Shown in pieces: positions 15,258 to 22,793 of a DNA stretch of 40,023 nucleotides. Under the pieces are notes generated by a model. It worked only from the letters and a program-made list of their open reading frames with translations, did no database searches and was not told where the DNA came from. The DNA is from Actinomadura sp. 6K520 (lineage in GTDB: Bacteria; Actinomycetota; Actinomycetes; Streptosporangiales; Streptosporangiaceae): positions 1 to 40,023 of the forward strand of contig NZ_SMLC01000060.1 in the NCBI RefSeq assembly GCF_004349245.1, given 5' to 3'. The position numbers and the translations under genes were made by a program. Each line of letters begins with the position of its first letter. The stretch's first letter is position 1.

Positions 15258-16893
15258 GAAGCGCGGAAAGGTCCGTGCGGAGCGCGTCCAACTCGGCGGC
15301 GGCGCGCGCGCGGACCTTCGTGATGTCGTCCTCGACGGGTAGGACGACCTCCAGGTAGCACTTGAGTTTCGGCTCCGTCCCCGAGGGGCGGATGACGACC
15401 CGTGACCCTCCGGCCAGGCGGAACCTGAGCCCGTCCGTAGGGGGCAGGCCGTCCACGCCGTGGGAGAGGTCGTCGAACCGCTCGACTGGCCGTCCGCCGA
15501 GCCGGGCGGGCGGGGCGGTGCGCAGGCGGCTCATCGCGGACCTGATCAACGCAAGGTCGACAACGCGGATCGACAGCTGGGACGTGGCGTGCAGGCCGTG
15601 CTCGCGGGCCTGGTCGTCCAGGAGGTCGAGCAGGGTGCGGCCGTCGCGGCGGGCCTGCGCGGCCAGCGCGGCCACGGCGAGCGCCGCGCCGATGCCGTCC
15701 TTGTCGTTGACGAGCACGCCGCGGTCGTCGCCGACGCTGTAGCCGATGGCCTCCTCGTAGCCGAACACCAGCCGGGTGCCCGGCGCCCCCGCCTTCATGA
15801 TCCACTTGAAGCCGGTGAGGGACTCGGCGAACCGCACGCCGTGCGCCGCCGCGATCGAGCGCAGCAGCGACGACGACACGATCGTGGTGACGACCAGGCG
15901 GTCGTCGCCGGTCGTGTGCCGCAGGACGTGCTCGGCGAGCAGGCCCCCGAGCTCGTCCCCGGTCAGCGTCCGCCAGCCGCCGTCGGCCGGGACGGCGACC
16001 GCGCAGCGGTCCGCGTCGGGGTCGTTGGCGATCACCAGGTCCGCGCCGCGGGCGCCGGCGAGCGCGAGGGCCAGATCGAGCGCGCCGGGCTCCTCCGGGT
16101 TCGGGAAGGCGACGGTGGGGAAGTCCGGGTCCGGCTCGGCCTGCTCCGGCACGACGGCCGGCGCGGGGAACCCGGCCCGGTCGAACGCCTGGAGCAGGAC
16201 GTCCCGGCCCACCCCGTGCAATGGCGTGTAGACGATCGAAAGGTCCCCGCCGGAGTCGCGGGCGGGGCCGCCGAGACGCAGCGACGACACGGCGTCGAGG
16301 TAGCGGGCGGCGTCGTCGTGGACGGGCCAGTCCTCGGCGAGCGGCAGTTCGTCCACGCGGCCGACGGCGTCGATCGCGGCGGAGATCTCGGTGTCGAGCG
16401 GCGGGACGATCTGCGCCCCGTCCGCCCAGTACACCTTGTAGCCGTTGTCGCGGGGCGGGTTGTGGCTGGCCGTCACCATGACGCCCGCGACGATGTCGTC
16501 GTGCGCCCGGACGAAGTGGGCCAGCACGGGCGTCGGGACCGGGCCGGCGAACACCTCGGGCCGCAGGCCCGCCCCGCCGAGCACGGCGGCCGTGTCGGCC
16601 GCGAACCGCCGCGAGCCGTGCCGCGCGTCGAACCCGACGATCACCCGGCCGCCGCGGGGGAGGCGGGCGGCGAGCCCGGCGGCGGCGCGCATGACCGTCA
16701 CCCGGTTCATCCGGTTCGGCCCGGCGCCCAGCTCGCCGCGCAGCCCGGCCGTCCCGAACTCCAGCCGCGCGCCGAACCGGTCCGCGAGGGCCCGGTCGTC
16801 GCCCGCGTCCAGGATCGCCCGGAGCTCGGCGCGGGTGTCCGGGTCGGGGTCCTGCGCCAGCCACTCCGCGGCCTGCGCGCGAAGATCGCTCAT
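15250..16893 (-). CDS. pmmB: Phosphohexomutase (phosphomannomutase/phosphoglucomutase)
   Basis: A 547-residue alpha-D-phosphohexomutase interconverting 6- and 1-phosphates of glucose or mannose. All four functional loops are present: VTASHNPPRDNGYKVY (phosphoserine, about residue 140), DPDADRCAVAV (metal loop, about 290), GYEEAIGYSVG (sugar specificity, about 372) and RPSGTEPKLKC (phosphate binding, about 505). Length and motifs fit the PmmB/Pgm2-like group, for which deoxyribose or ribose 1,5-bisphosphate-linked activity is also possible. That would suit its place 28 nt downstream of the purine nucleoside phosphorylase in one operon, moving (deoxy)ribose 1-phosphate onward. The true sugar is not decidable from sequence. 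Confidence 0.93.
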   Translation of the reverse strand: MSDLRAQAAEWLAQDPDPDTRAELRAILDAGDDRALADRFGARLEFGTAGLRGELGAGPNRMNRVTVMRAAAGLAARLPRGGRVIVGFDARHGSRRFAADTAAVLGGAGLRPEVFAGPVPTPVLAHFVRAHDDIVAGVMVTASHNPPRDNGYKVYWADGAQIVPPLDTEISAAIDAVGRVDELPLAEDWPVHDDAARYLDAVSSLRLGGPARDSGGDLSIVYTPLHGVGRDVLLQAFDRAGFPAPAVVPEQAEPDPDFPTVAFPNPEEPGALDLALALAGARGADLVIANDPDADRCAVAVPADGGWRTLTGDELGGLLAEHVLRHTTGDDRLVVTTIVSSSLLRSIAAAHGVRFAESLTGFKWIMKAGAPGTRLVFGYEEAIGYSVGDDRGVLVNDKDGIGAALAVAALAAQARRDGRTLLDLLDDQAREHGLHATSQLSIRVVDLALIRSAMSRLRTAPPARLGGRPVERFDDLSHGVDGLPPTDGLRFRLAGGSRVVIRPSGTEPKLKCYLEVVLPVEDDITKVRARAAAELDALRTDLSALLS

Positions 16894-16921
16894 ATCGTCG
16901 TCCTGCCCCGCGGCCCGCCGT

Positions 16922-17722
16922 TCAGAGCTTGGCCAGGACGGTCGCGAGGAGGGTGCCCATGCGCCCGGCGGACGCCCGCCCGGCCGCGAGGACCTCCTCG
17001 TGGTCCAGCGGCTCGTCCGAGAGCCCGGCCGCGATGTTGGTGACCAGGGAGATCCCGAGGACCTCCGCGCCGCCCCGCCGCGCGGCGACCGTCTCCAGGA
17101 CGGTCGACATCCCGATCAGGTCGGCGCCCAGCGTCCGCAGCATCCGGATCTCGGCGGGCGTCTCGTAGGTCGGGCCGCGGAACGCGGCGTACACGCCCTC
17201 CGCGAGCGTGGGGTCGACCTCCCGGGCCAGGACGCGCAGCCGCGCCGAGTACGCCTCGGTCAGGTCGAGGAACGTCGCGCCGGTCAGCGGGTTCGCGCCC
17301 GTCAGGTTCAGGTGGTCGGCGATCAGCACCGGGTCGCCCACCCGCTGGCGCTCGGGCCGCAGCGTGCCCGCCGCGTTCGTCAGCACGACCGTCTTCACCC
17401 CGGCGGCCAGTGCCGTCCGGACGGGGTGCACCACCGCGTCGACGCCGTGCCCCTCGTACAGGTGCGTCCGGCCGAGGAACACGAGGGCGCGGTGCCCGCC
17501 GACCTCCACGACCCGGACCCGTCCGGCGTGGCCCTCGACGGCGGGCGGCGCGAAGCCCGGCAGCTCCGTCACCGCGAACTCGGCGGCGGGGTCGCCGAGC
17601 GCGTCGGCCGCCGGGACCCAGCCCGAGCCCATCACGAGGGCGACGTCGAAGGAGTCGAGGGACGTGCGGGCGCGCAGCTCGTCCGCGGCGCCGCCCGCCA
17701 GTGCAAAAGCGTCGTTGCTCAC
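16922..17722 (-). CDS. punA: Purine nucleoside phosphorylase
   Basis: A 266-residue trimeric-type phosphorylase that splits inosine, guanosine and deoxy forms into base and (deoxy)ribose 1-phosphate. Seen are VALVMGSGWVPAAD (phosphate loop, about residue 29), VEGHAGRV, LGRTHLYEGH, VLTNAAGTLRP, YAAFRGPTYETPAEIRML, IGMSTVLETVAA and VTNIAAGLS. The last lies in the base-binding loop. I chose the GTG at 17722 because the family starts about 25 residues before the phosphate loop and a TAGTGT box lies 7 nt upstream. No ribosome binding site is visible, so the message may be leaderless. It heads an operon with the phosphohexomutase. Confidence 0.93.
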   Translation of the reverse strand: MSNDAFALAGGAADELRARTSLDSFDVALVMGSGWVPAADALGDPAAEFAVTELPGFAPPAVEGHAGRVRVVEVGGHRALVFLGRTHLYEGHGVDAVVHPVRTALAAGVKTVVLTNAAGTLRPERQRVGDPVLIADHLNLTGANPLTGATFLDLTEAYSARLRVLAREVDPTLAEGVYAAFRGPTYETPAEIRMLRTLGADLIGMSTVLETVAARRGGAEVLGISLVTNIAAGLSDEPLDHEEVLAAGRASAGRMGTLLATVLAKL

Positions 17723-17729
17723 AAGGCCG

Positions 17730-17735
17730 ACACTA
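17730..17735 (-). promoter_or_regulatory. -10 box for leaderless punA transcript
   Basis: On the minus strand TAGTGT is followed by 7 nt and the GTG start codon. The spacing and the absence of a ribosome binding site suggest a leaderless mRNA. Confidence 0.4.
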
Positions 17736-17767
17736 CAGGCGCTTCCCCCCGGCCTCGATCGGCCCGG

Positions 17768-17793
17768 CCGGTCACCGCGGCCGGTCACCGCGG
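17768..17793. repeat. Two tandem 13-bp repeats after the cyclotransferase gene
   Basis: CCGGTCACCGCGG occurs twice without a gap, followed by a partial third copy (CCGG). Each copy with its flanks can fold as GGCCG...CGGCC, so the array may act as terminator of the leftward gene ending at 17806. Confidence 0.6.
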
Positions 17794-17805
17794 CCGGCGT
17801 CCGGC

Positions 17806-18258
17806 TCAGTCGCCGAGGGACTTGCAGGGACGCGTGCGCAGGTCCTTGACGTAGTCGTCGGGCGCCCCGGCCTTCTCCGCCGCGTCCGCGAGGATGCCGA
17901 GGTAGCGCGCGGACGGAAGGCCGCCCTCGTAGTCGTCCAGGACGTACAGCCAGCACAGCACGTCCCCGTCGAGGGTCTGCACCCGCACCCTGATCTTGCG
18001 GTAGACGTCGAGCGCCGCGCCCTCCCACGCGTCCAGTTCCTTCTCGTCCCAGGCCGGCACGTCGTACATGACGACGAAGACCTGCTCGGAACCGTCCTCG
18101 ACGACCGTCGCGAGCGCCCCGTCCCAGTGCTTGTCCTGCCCTCCGAAGGTCAGCCGCCATCCGGCCAGCCAGCCGGTGCCGCGCATGGGCGAGTGCGGAG
18201 CCCGGCTCGCCATCTGCTCGGGATCCATGTTGGAGGCGTACGCCGCGTACAGTGCCAC
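17806..18258 (-). CDS. Gamma-glutamylcyclotransferase-like protein
   Basis: A 150-residue protein with the GGCT fold. The start is the GTG giving VALYAAYASNMDP, which carries the substrate-binding YxSN loop (YASN here, YGSN in the classical form) at the extreme N-terminus, as in homologs. The general-base Glu is probably in LDAWEGAALD (about residue 80), followed by VYRKIRVRV and WLYVLDDYEGG. Such enzymes form 5-oxoproline from gamma-glutamyl compounds, but many bacterial members are uncharacterised. In mycobacteria I recall a protein of this type (Rv3304) between lpdA and the purine salvage genes, so its link to this neighbourhood is ancient. No ribosome binding site is evident. Confidence 0.85.
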   Translation of the reverse strand: MALYAAYASNMDPEQMASRAPHSPMRGTGWLAGWRLTFGGQDKHWDGALATVVEDGSEQVFVVMYDVPAWDEKELDAWEGAALDVYRKIRVRVQTLDGDVLCWLYVLDDYEGGLPSARYLGILADAAEKAGAPDDYVKDLRTRPCKSLGD

Positions 18259-18413
18259 GTTGGCCAAGGCTAACTCACGTGCCGGTCCGCGACCGGCCCG
18301 AAGCGCGGATTGCGGGCGGCGCGTATCGACGGTGGATGAATATCCATCGCTGCCGCTCTCGACTGGAGGAAGGTCCATCGTCCGGGCGGCCGGGTCGATG
18401 GTGTGCTGTCGGC

Positions 18414-19007
18414 ATGGTGACGACAGGACGGACAGTGGTGCCCGCGAGAGAAGGGCGGGCGGTCCGGGTGGGCGCCGGGCGCCGGGTGCGGGTGGTGGAC
18501 CTGGCGGGCGGGCAGGTCGGCGACCTGTTCGCCTTCGCCGCGGACGATCCGCGCGAGCACCTCAGCGCCGCGCATACCCGGAGTGTGACGAGCCGGCTGT
18601 TCCCGCTGGTGGGGGAGTCGTTCGTCACCGACCGGCGGCGGCCGATCCTGCATCTGGTGGACGACACCTCACCGGGGTCGCACGACATGCTGATCGCGGC
18701 CTGTGATCCCGCACGGTACGAGGCGCTGGGCGTGCCGGGGCACCCCTCGTGCGCACGGAACCTGGAGTCCGCGCTGGCGGAGCTGGGCCTGGCCGTGGCC
18801 GGCACCCCGCAGCCCGTCAACGTGTTCATGCGGATCCCGGTGACGGAGTCGGGGCGGCTGCGCTGGCTGGCGGCCGAGAGCCGGGCGGGGGACGCGATCA
18901 CCTTCGAGGCGGCCATGGACTGCGTGGTCGTGCTGTCGGCGTGCCCCCAGGACATGGCCGGCATCAACGGCGACACGCTGACGCCGCTGGCGATCGACGT
19001 CCTGTGA
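18414..19007 (+). CDS. DUF1989 / urea carboxylase-associated family protein
   Basis: A 197-residue cytoplasmic protein of the DUF1989 family. Conserved features are VVDLAGGQVGDLFAFAAD (about residues 23-40), PGHPSCARNLESAL with the conserved Cys-x-x-Asn (about 110), PQPVNVFMRIPV, AGDAITFEAAMDCVVVLSAC (about 155-175) and NGDTLTPLAIDV. In guanidine-degrading bacteria two DUF1989 proteins together form carboxyguanidine deiminase; here only one is present and no urea carboxylase gene is nearby. A deiminase or amidine-hydrolysing role on an N-rich intermediate fits the family. It is the first gene of a three-gene run. The start (ATG 18414 or GTG 18417) lacks a clear ribosome binding site. Confidence 0.88.
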   Translation: MVTTGRTVVPAREGRAVRVGAGRRVRVVDLAGGQVGDLFAFAADDPREHLSAAHTRSVTSRLFPLVGESFVTDRRRPILHLVDDTSPGSHDMLIAACDPARYEALGVPGHPSCARNLESALAELGLAVAGTPQPVNVFMRIPVTESGRLRWLAAESRAGDAITFEAAMDCVVVLSACPQDMAGINGDTLTPLAIDVL

Positions 19008-19069
19008 AGCGGGCCGGGCCCGTCCGGGCCGGTTCGGACGATGTATCGAAGAGTGAGGGAGACGGAAAG

Positions 19070-20200
19070 ATGACCGCTACCGGATCGCATCCCGCGCTGG
19101 AGCCCGGCCTCGTCGGGGAGCTGCGGACGGCCAACCGGCTGGCGGTGGCGCCGATGACGCGGGTGTCGGCGGCACCGGACGGTACGGCGACGCCCGAGAT
19201 GGCCGAGTACTACGCCGAGTTCGCACGCGGCGGCTTCGGCCTGGTCATCACCGAGGGGGTCTACACCGACGCCGCGCACAGCCAGGGCTACCTCAACCAG
19301 CCGGGTCTCGTGTCGGAGCGCCACGTGGCGGCCTGGCGCGAGGTCACCGCCGCGGTGGGCGAGGCGGCGGGGACCATCGTGGCCCAGTTGATGCACGCGG
19401 GCGCGTTGTCGCAGGGCAACCCCTACCGCGACGACACCGCGGGCCCTTCGGCGGTCGTGCCGCGCGGTGTCAAGATGCCCGAGTACGGCGGGCACGGGCC
19501 CTGGACGGCGCCCAGGGAGATGAGCCGGGCCGACATGGCGGAGGCGATCGACGGTTTCGCGGCGTCGGCGGCGAACGCCAGGCGCGCCGGGTTCCAGGGG
19601 GTGGAGGTCCACGCGGCCAACGGCTACCTGCTGGACCAGTTCCTCACCGACTACACCAACCTGCGCGAGGACTCCTACGGCGGGCCGGTCGCCGACCGGG
19701 TGCGCCTGACGGCGGAGGTCGTCGCGGCGATCCGCGCCGAGGTGGGGCCGGACTGGTGCGTCGGGGTCCGGCTGTCGCAGACCAAGGTCAACGACTTCCG
19801 GTACCGCTGGCCCGGCGGCGCGCGGGACGCGGAGGTGATCTTCACCGCGCTGGCCGAGGCGGGTGCGACGTACCTGCACATCGCCAGCGAGGGACGCGAC
19901 TGGATCGAGACGGCGCGGCTGGACGGCGGGGTCACCATCACCGGCCTGGCCCGCCGGGTGAGCGGCCTGCCGGTGATCGCCAACGGCGGGATGCACGACC
20001 GGGACCTGTCGGCACAGGTCCTGGCGGACGGGCATGCCGACCTGGTCTCCGTGGGCAGGGGCGCCCTGGTCAACCCCGACCTGCCGCGCCGCCTCGCCGA
20101 GGGGCGGGCCGCGGAGCCGTTCGACCATGCGATGCTGTCGCCGATGGCGACGCTGGACAACGTCCGGCGCTGGCGGCTCGCGGCCGGCGCGGCGGCCTGA
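19070..20200 (+). CDS. Old Yellow Enzyme family NADH:flavin oxidoreductase (ene reductase)
   Basis: A 376-residue FMN enzyme reducing activated C=C bonds. The ATG follows GAGGGAG. The TIM-barrel shows NRLAVAPMTRVSA (flavin contacts, residue about 25), AQLMHAGALS (about 107), VEVHAANGYLLDQFLTDYTN (about 180-199; His pair and substrate loop), EDSYGGPVADRVRLT, and the phosphate-binding end VIANGGMHD, then VSVGRGALVNPDLP. The typical substrates are alpha,beta-unsaturated carbonyls, with maleimides among the best for this family. It lies between DUF1989 and deacetylase genes (62 and 32 nt gaps), so it probably saturates a ring intermediate of the pathway. This role is inference. Confidence 0.92.
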   Translation: MTATGSHPALEPGLVGELRTANRLAVAPMTRVSAAPDGTATPEMAEYYAEFARGGFGLVITEGVYTDAAHSQGYLNQPGLVSERHVAAWREVTAAVGEAAGTIVAQLMHAGALSQGNPYRDDTAGPSAVVPRGVKMPEYGGHGPWTAPREMSRADMAEAIDGFAASAANARRAGFQGVEVHAANGYLLDQFLTDYTNLREDSYGGPVADRVRLTAEVVAAIRAEVGPDWCVGVRLSQTKVNDFRYRWPGGARDAEVIFTALAEAGATYLHIASEGRDWIETARLDGGVTITGLARRVSGLPVIANGGMHDRDLSAQVLADGHADLVSVGRGALVNPDLPRRLAEGRAAEPFDHAMLSPMATLDNVRRWRLAAGAAA

Positions 20201-20232
20201 ACGGCCGGGGCGGAGGGAGACGGGGGCGGAAC

Positions 20233-21099
20233 GTGAGCGGAGACTGGCACGGCGGGGCGGCCGCCGTGGTGACGCTGACCTTCGACGTGGACGCCGAGAC
20301 GCCGATCCTCGCCCAGGGCGGCCGGTTCGCCGCGCACGCGAGCACCATGTCGCACCAGGCCTACGGACCGGACGTCGGGCTGCCCCGCCTGCTGGGCCTG
20401 CTGGACGAGACGGAGGTTCCGGCGACGTTCTTCGTGCCGGGCTGGGTGGCCGAGCAGCGGCCCGGCCTGGCCGCCTCCATCGCCGACCGCGGCCACGAGG
20501 TGGCGTACCACACCTACGCGCACCGGCCGCCCACGTCGATGAGCCCGGAGGAGGAGCGCGCGGACTTCCTGCGCGGCCTGGAGGTGTTCGCCCGGCAGGG
20601 GATCGAGATCGCCGGGTACCGGGCGGCGATGTGGGAGGCGTCCTGGCTGACGCTGGAGCTGGTCGGCGAGCACGGGCTGCGCTACGACTCGTCCCTGATG
20701 GGCGATGACCGGCCGTACCGGGTGGGCACCGCGGCCGGCGAGGTCGTCGAGCTGCCGGTGCACTGGTCGCTGGACGACTGGGAGCAGTACGCCTTCCTCC
20801 CCGAACCGGACGTCGGGTCGGTCATCGAGTCGCCGCGCAAGGTGCTGGAGATGTGGTGCGCGGAACTGGACGGCATGCGGACGTACCGGTGCCTGTTCAA
20901 CCTGTGCGCGCACCCGTTCCTGTCCGGGCGCCCGGGCCGGGCGCTGGCCCTGCGGCGGTTCATCGAGTACGCGCGGGAGTGCGGCGACGTGCGGTTCGCC
21001 CGCTGCCGGGAGGTGGCGGAGGCGGCGGCCGCCGACCCGGAGGTCGGGTCGCGCCCGCACCGCCCGCCCCGGGTGGCCCCGGACGTCTACCCGGACTGA
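20233..21099 (+). CDS. Polysaccharide deacetylase-fold hydrolase (PuuE / cyclic imidase-like)
   Basis: A 288-residue NodB-fold protein without signal peptide. LTFDVDAE at residues 15-22 carries the catalytic and metal aspartates (D18, D20). GHEVAYHTYAH (87-97) gives metal histidines H93 and H97, and GYRAAMWEAS is motif 3. The order matches the cytoplasmic branch that includes PuuE allantoinase, bacterial cyclic imidase and HpPgdA rather than cell-wall chitin or xylan deacetylases. In that branch the enzyme opens cyclic imides or ureides. Cluster context (NCS1 permease, PucR, asparaginase) supports ring opening, though peptidoglycan deacetylation cannot be excluded. GTG start behind GGAGG and GGCGGA. 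Confidence 0.87.
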   Translation: MSGDWHGGAAAVVTLTFDVDAETPILAQGGRFAAHASTMSHQAYGPDVGLPRLLGLLDETEVPATFFVPGWVAEQRPGLAASIADRGHEVAYHTYAHRPPTSMSPEEERADFLRGLEVFARQGIEIAGYRAAMWEASWLTLELVGEHGLRYDSSLMGDDRPYRVGTAAGEVVELPVHWSLDDWEQYAFLPEPDVGSVIESPRKVLEMWCAELDGMRTYRCLFNLCAHPFLSGRPGRALALRRFIEYARECGDVRFARCREVAEAAAADPEVGSRPHRPPRVAPDVYPD

Positions 21100-21103
21100 G
21101 ATC

Positions 21104-21130
21104 CGCCCCCGGTCCGGGCGGCCGGGGGCG
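21104..21130. terminator. Bidirectional terminator between deacetylase and pucR genes
   Basis: CGCCCCCGG (21104-21112) and CCGGGGGCG (21122-21130) pair perfectly around a 9-nt loop and fill the 32-nt gap between the two stops. Confidence 0.75.
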
Positions 21131-21131
21131 C

Positions 21132-22688
21132 TCAGGCCATGTCGGCCGCCCGCAGGGCCAGGAAGAGGTCGACGCGGTCGGCGGTGCGGGCGGTGTCGCG
21201 GCCGGTCAGCTCGGCGATCTTGGTGAGCCGGTTGCGCAGCGTGTTGACGTGGACCTGGAGGGCGGCGGCCGTGGCCTGCCAGTGGCCGTCGTGGTCCAGG
21301 AACGCGCGCAGCGTGGCCTCCAGCTCGCCGCCGCGCCTGCCGTCGTGCTCGCGGATCGGGGCGAGCACGCCGTCGGCCAGGGTCCGCAGGGTGGCGGTGT
21401 CGTGCATGCCGAGCAGCAGCCGGTGGGTGCCGAGTTCGGCGAAGGTCCCCACGGCGGTCCCGTTGCGGCCGTGCCGCAGGGCCCGGCAGACCTCGCGTGA
21501 CCGGACGAGCGCCTCGCGCAGCCCCGCCGGGCCCTGGACGGTCCCGCCGAGCCCGACGACGGGCCGGTGGCCGGGGAACCGCTCCGCCACGACGGCGGCG
21601 AGCCGCTCGGCGAGCGACACCGACTCCCGTTCGCCGTGCCGCCACGACAGGACGGACACCACGTCCTGCGATCCGGCGGCCACCACCACCGGGACGCCGG
21701 CGGAGACGAAGAACTCGCCGACCGCCTCCGCGAGTCCGGGCAGGGCGGCCTCCGGGCCGGCGAACGCCGTCGTCCACACCGCGAGCGGCCCCTCGGGGTC
21801 CACGCCGAACGCGCGCAGCCGGCCCGGGATCTCGGCGGCGCGGCTGCCGCCCGACAGCACCATCTCCAGCAGCTCGCTGGCGAACCGCAGCTCGATCGCC
21901 TGCACGGCCTGCCGCTTCGCCACCTCCAGGCTGAGGAAGCGGGCCGCCTGGTCCAGCGCGTCCTGCTCGTGGCGGGTCAGCTCGCGCACCGGACGCAGGC
22001 AGATCAGCGCCGCGTCCACGTCCCCGACCGCGCCGACCAGGTAGAGCGCCGCCCGGCCCGCGGTGCCCAGGTCCAGTTCCAGCGGCGGCGGGCGGCGGGT
22101 GAGACTGGTCGCCACCGTCTGGCGCTGCCCGGCGTCCAGTTCCACCCCGGCCGAGCCGAGCAGGCGTCCCATCCGGTCGACGACGGCGAGCGGCAGGTCG
22201 TGGTCGCGGCGCAGCACCCGCAGCACTCCGGAGGTCCCCGCGCCCCGGGAGATCGCCGTGGCCAGCGCGTCCCCGCGGCGCACCATCCGGACCAGCGCGC
22301 CCTGCCGCTCCTCGGCGTACCGGGCGGCGACCGCCTCGGAGATCGCGGTGAACGGCACCGCCGTCGAGATCTCCAGCAGCGGCACGCCCGCGTCCCGGCA
22401 GGCGGCGACCAGCTCGTCCGGTGTGGTGCGACGCTCCGGACGCAGGCCGAACACGATGCCCGCCACCCGTGCGCGCCGGACGTTGGAGACGAACGCGGAG
22501 GCCGCGGTCCGGTCGTGCCACAGGCCGTTGGTCAGCACCAGCTCGCCCCGGCGCACGTAGCCCGAGGGGTCGGGCAGCTCGGTGTTGTGGACCCAGGCGA
22601 CCGGCTCCTCCAGCGCTCCCGCCGGGCCGGGAACGAGGACCCGCAGCTCCAGGGAGTCGTCCTCCAGCAGGGACCTCAGCGTGACCAC
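21132..22688 (-). CDS. PucR-family transcriptional regulator
   Basis: A 518-residue regulator. The N-terminal PucR domain (residues about 5-130) has VAWVHNTELPDPSGYVRRGE, then LVLTNGLW. A GGDEF-like/CdaR middle domain spans about 260-400. The C-terminal PucR-type HTH (HTH_30) is WQATAAALQVHVNTLRNRLT, then KIAELTGRD near residue 480. Such proteins activate nitrogen-compound catabolism, with purine or ureide intermediates as signals. It lies inside the cluster, convergent with the deacetylase and divergent from the NCS1 permease. The GTG start has TAGATT 6 nt upstream and no ribosome binding site. Confidence 0.94.
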   Translation of the reverse strand: MVTLRSLLEDDSLELRVLVPGPAGALEEPVAWVHNTELPDPSGYVRRGELVLTNGLWHDRTAASAFVSNVRRARVAGIVFGLRPERRTTPDELVAACRDAGVPLLEISTAVPFTAISEAVAARYAEERQGALVRMVRRGDALATAISRGAGTSGVLRVLRRDHDLPLAVVDRMGRLLGSAGVELDAGQRQTVATSLTRRPPPLELDLGTAGRAALYLVGAVGDVDAALICLRPVRELTRHEQDALDQAARFLSLEVAKRQAVQAIELRFASELLEMVLSGGSRAAEIPGRLRAFGVDPEGPLAVWTTAFAGPEAALPGLAEAVGEFFVSAGVPVVVAAGSQDVVSVLSWRHGERESVSLAERLAAVVAERFPGHRPVVGLGGTVQGPAGLREALVRSREVCRALRHGRNGTAVGTFAELGTHRLLLGMHDTATLRTLADGVLAPIREHDGRRGGELEATLRAFLDHDGHWQATAAALQVHVNTLRNRLTKIAELTGRDTARTADRVDLFLALRAADMA

Positions 22689-22694
22689 TCTGTG

Positions 22695-22735
22695 AATCTA
22701 TCCAGGTAGTCGGCCTGATGCTAGAGAAACCTCTA
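22695..22735. promoter_or_regulatory. Divergent pucR / permease control region
   Basis: TAGATT (22695-22700, minus strand) is a good -10 box 6 nt before the pucR start. The inverted repeat TAGAG-AAAC-CTCTA (22722-22735) lies in the middle of the gap and is a candidate PucR site. Confidence 0.4.
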
Positions 22736-22793
22736 CTTCTGGCCCGGGTGGTGTGGGTGCTTTTGTGTGCTGTACGTCACGCACGGAGGAACC

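Noticed and set aside
16922..18160. A longer 412-residue purine nucleoside phosphorylase
   Set aside because: The upstream extension is Arg/Gly-rich shadow of the cyclotransferase gene. The conserved family start corresponds to the GTG at 17722.
20233..21099. Secreted chitin or peptidoglycan deacetylase
   Set aside because: There is no signal peptide or anchor, the motif spacing fits the cytoplasmic PuuE/imidase branch better, and the neighbours are catabolic. Peptidoglycan activity of the HpPgdA type is not fully excluded.
19675..22521. A 948-codon minus-strand frame overlapping pucR and the ene reductase
   Set aside because: It is a GC-driven shadow; pucR in another frame has full domain support.
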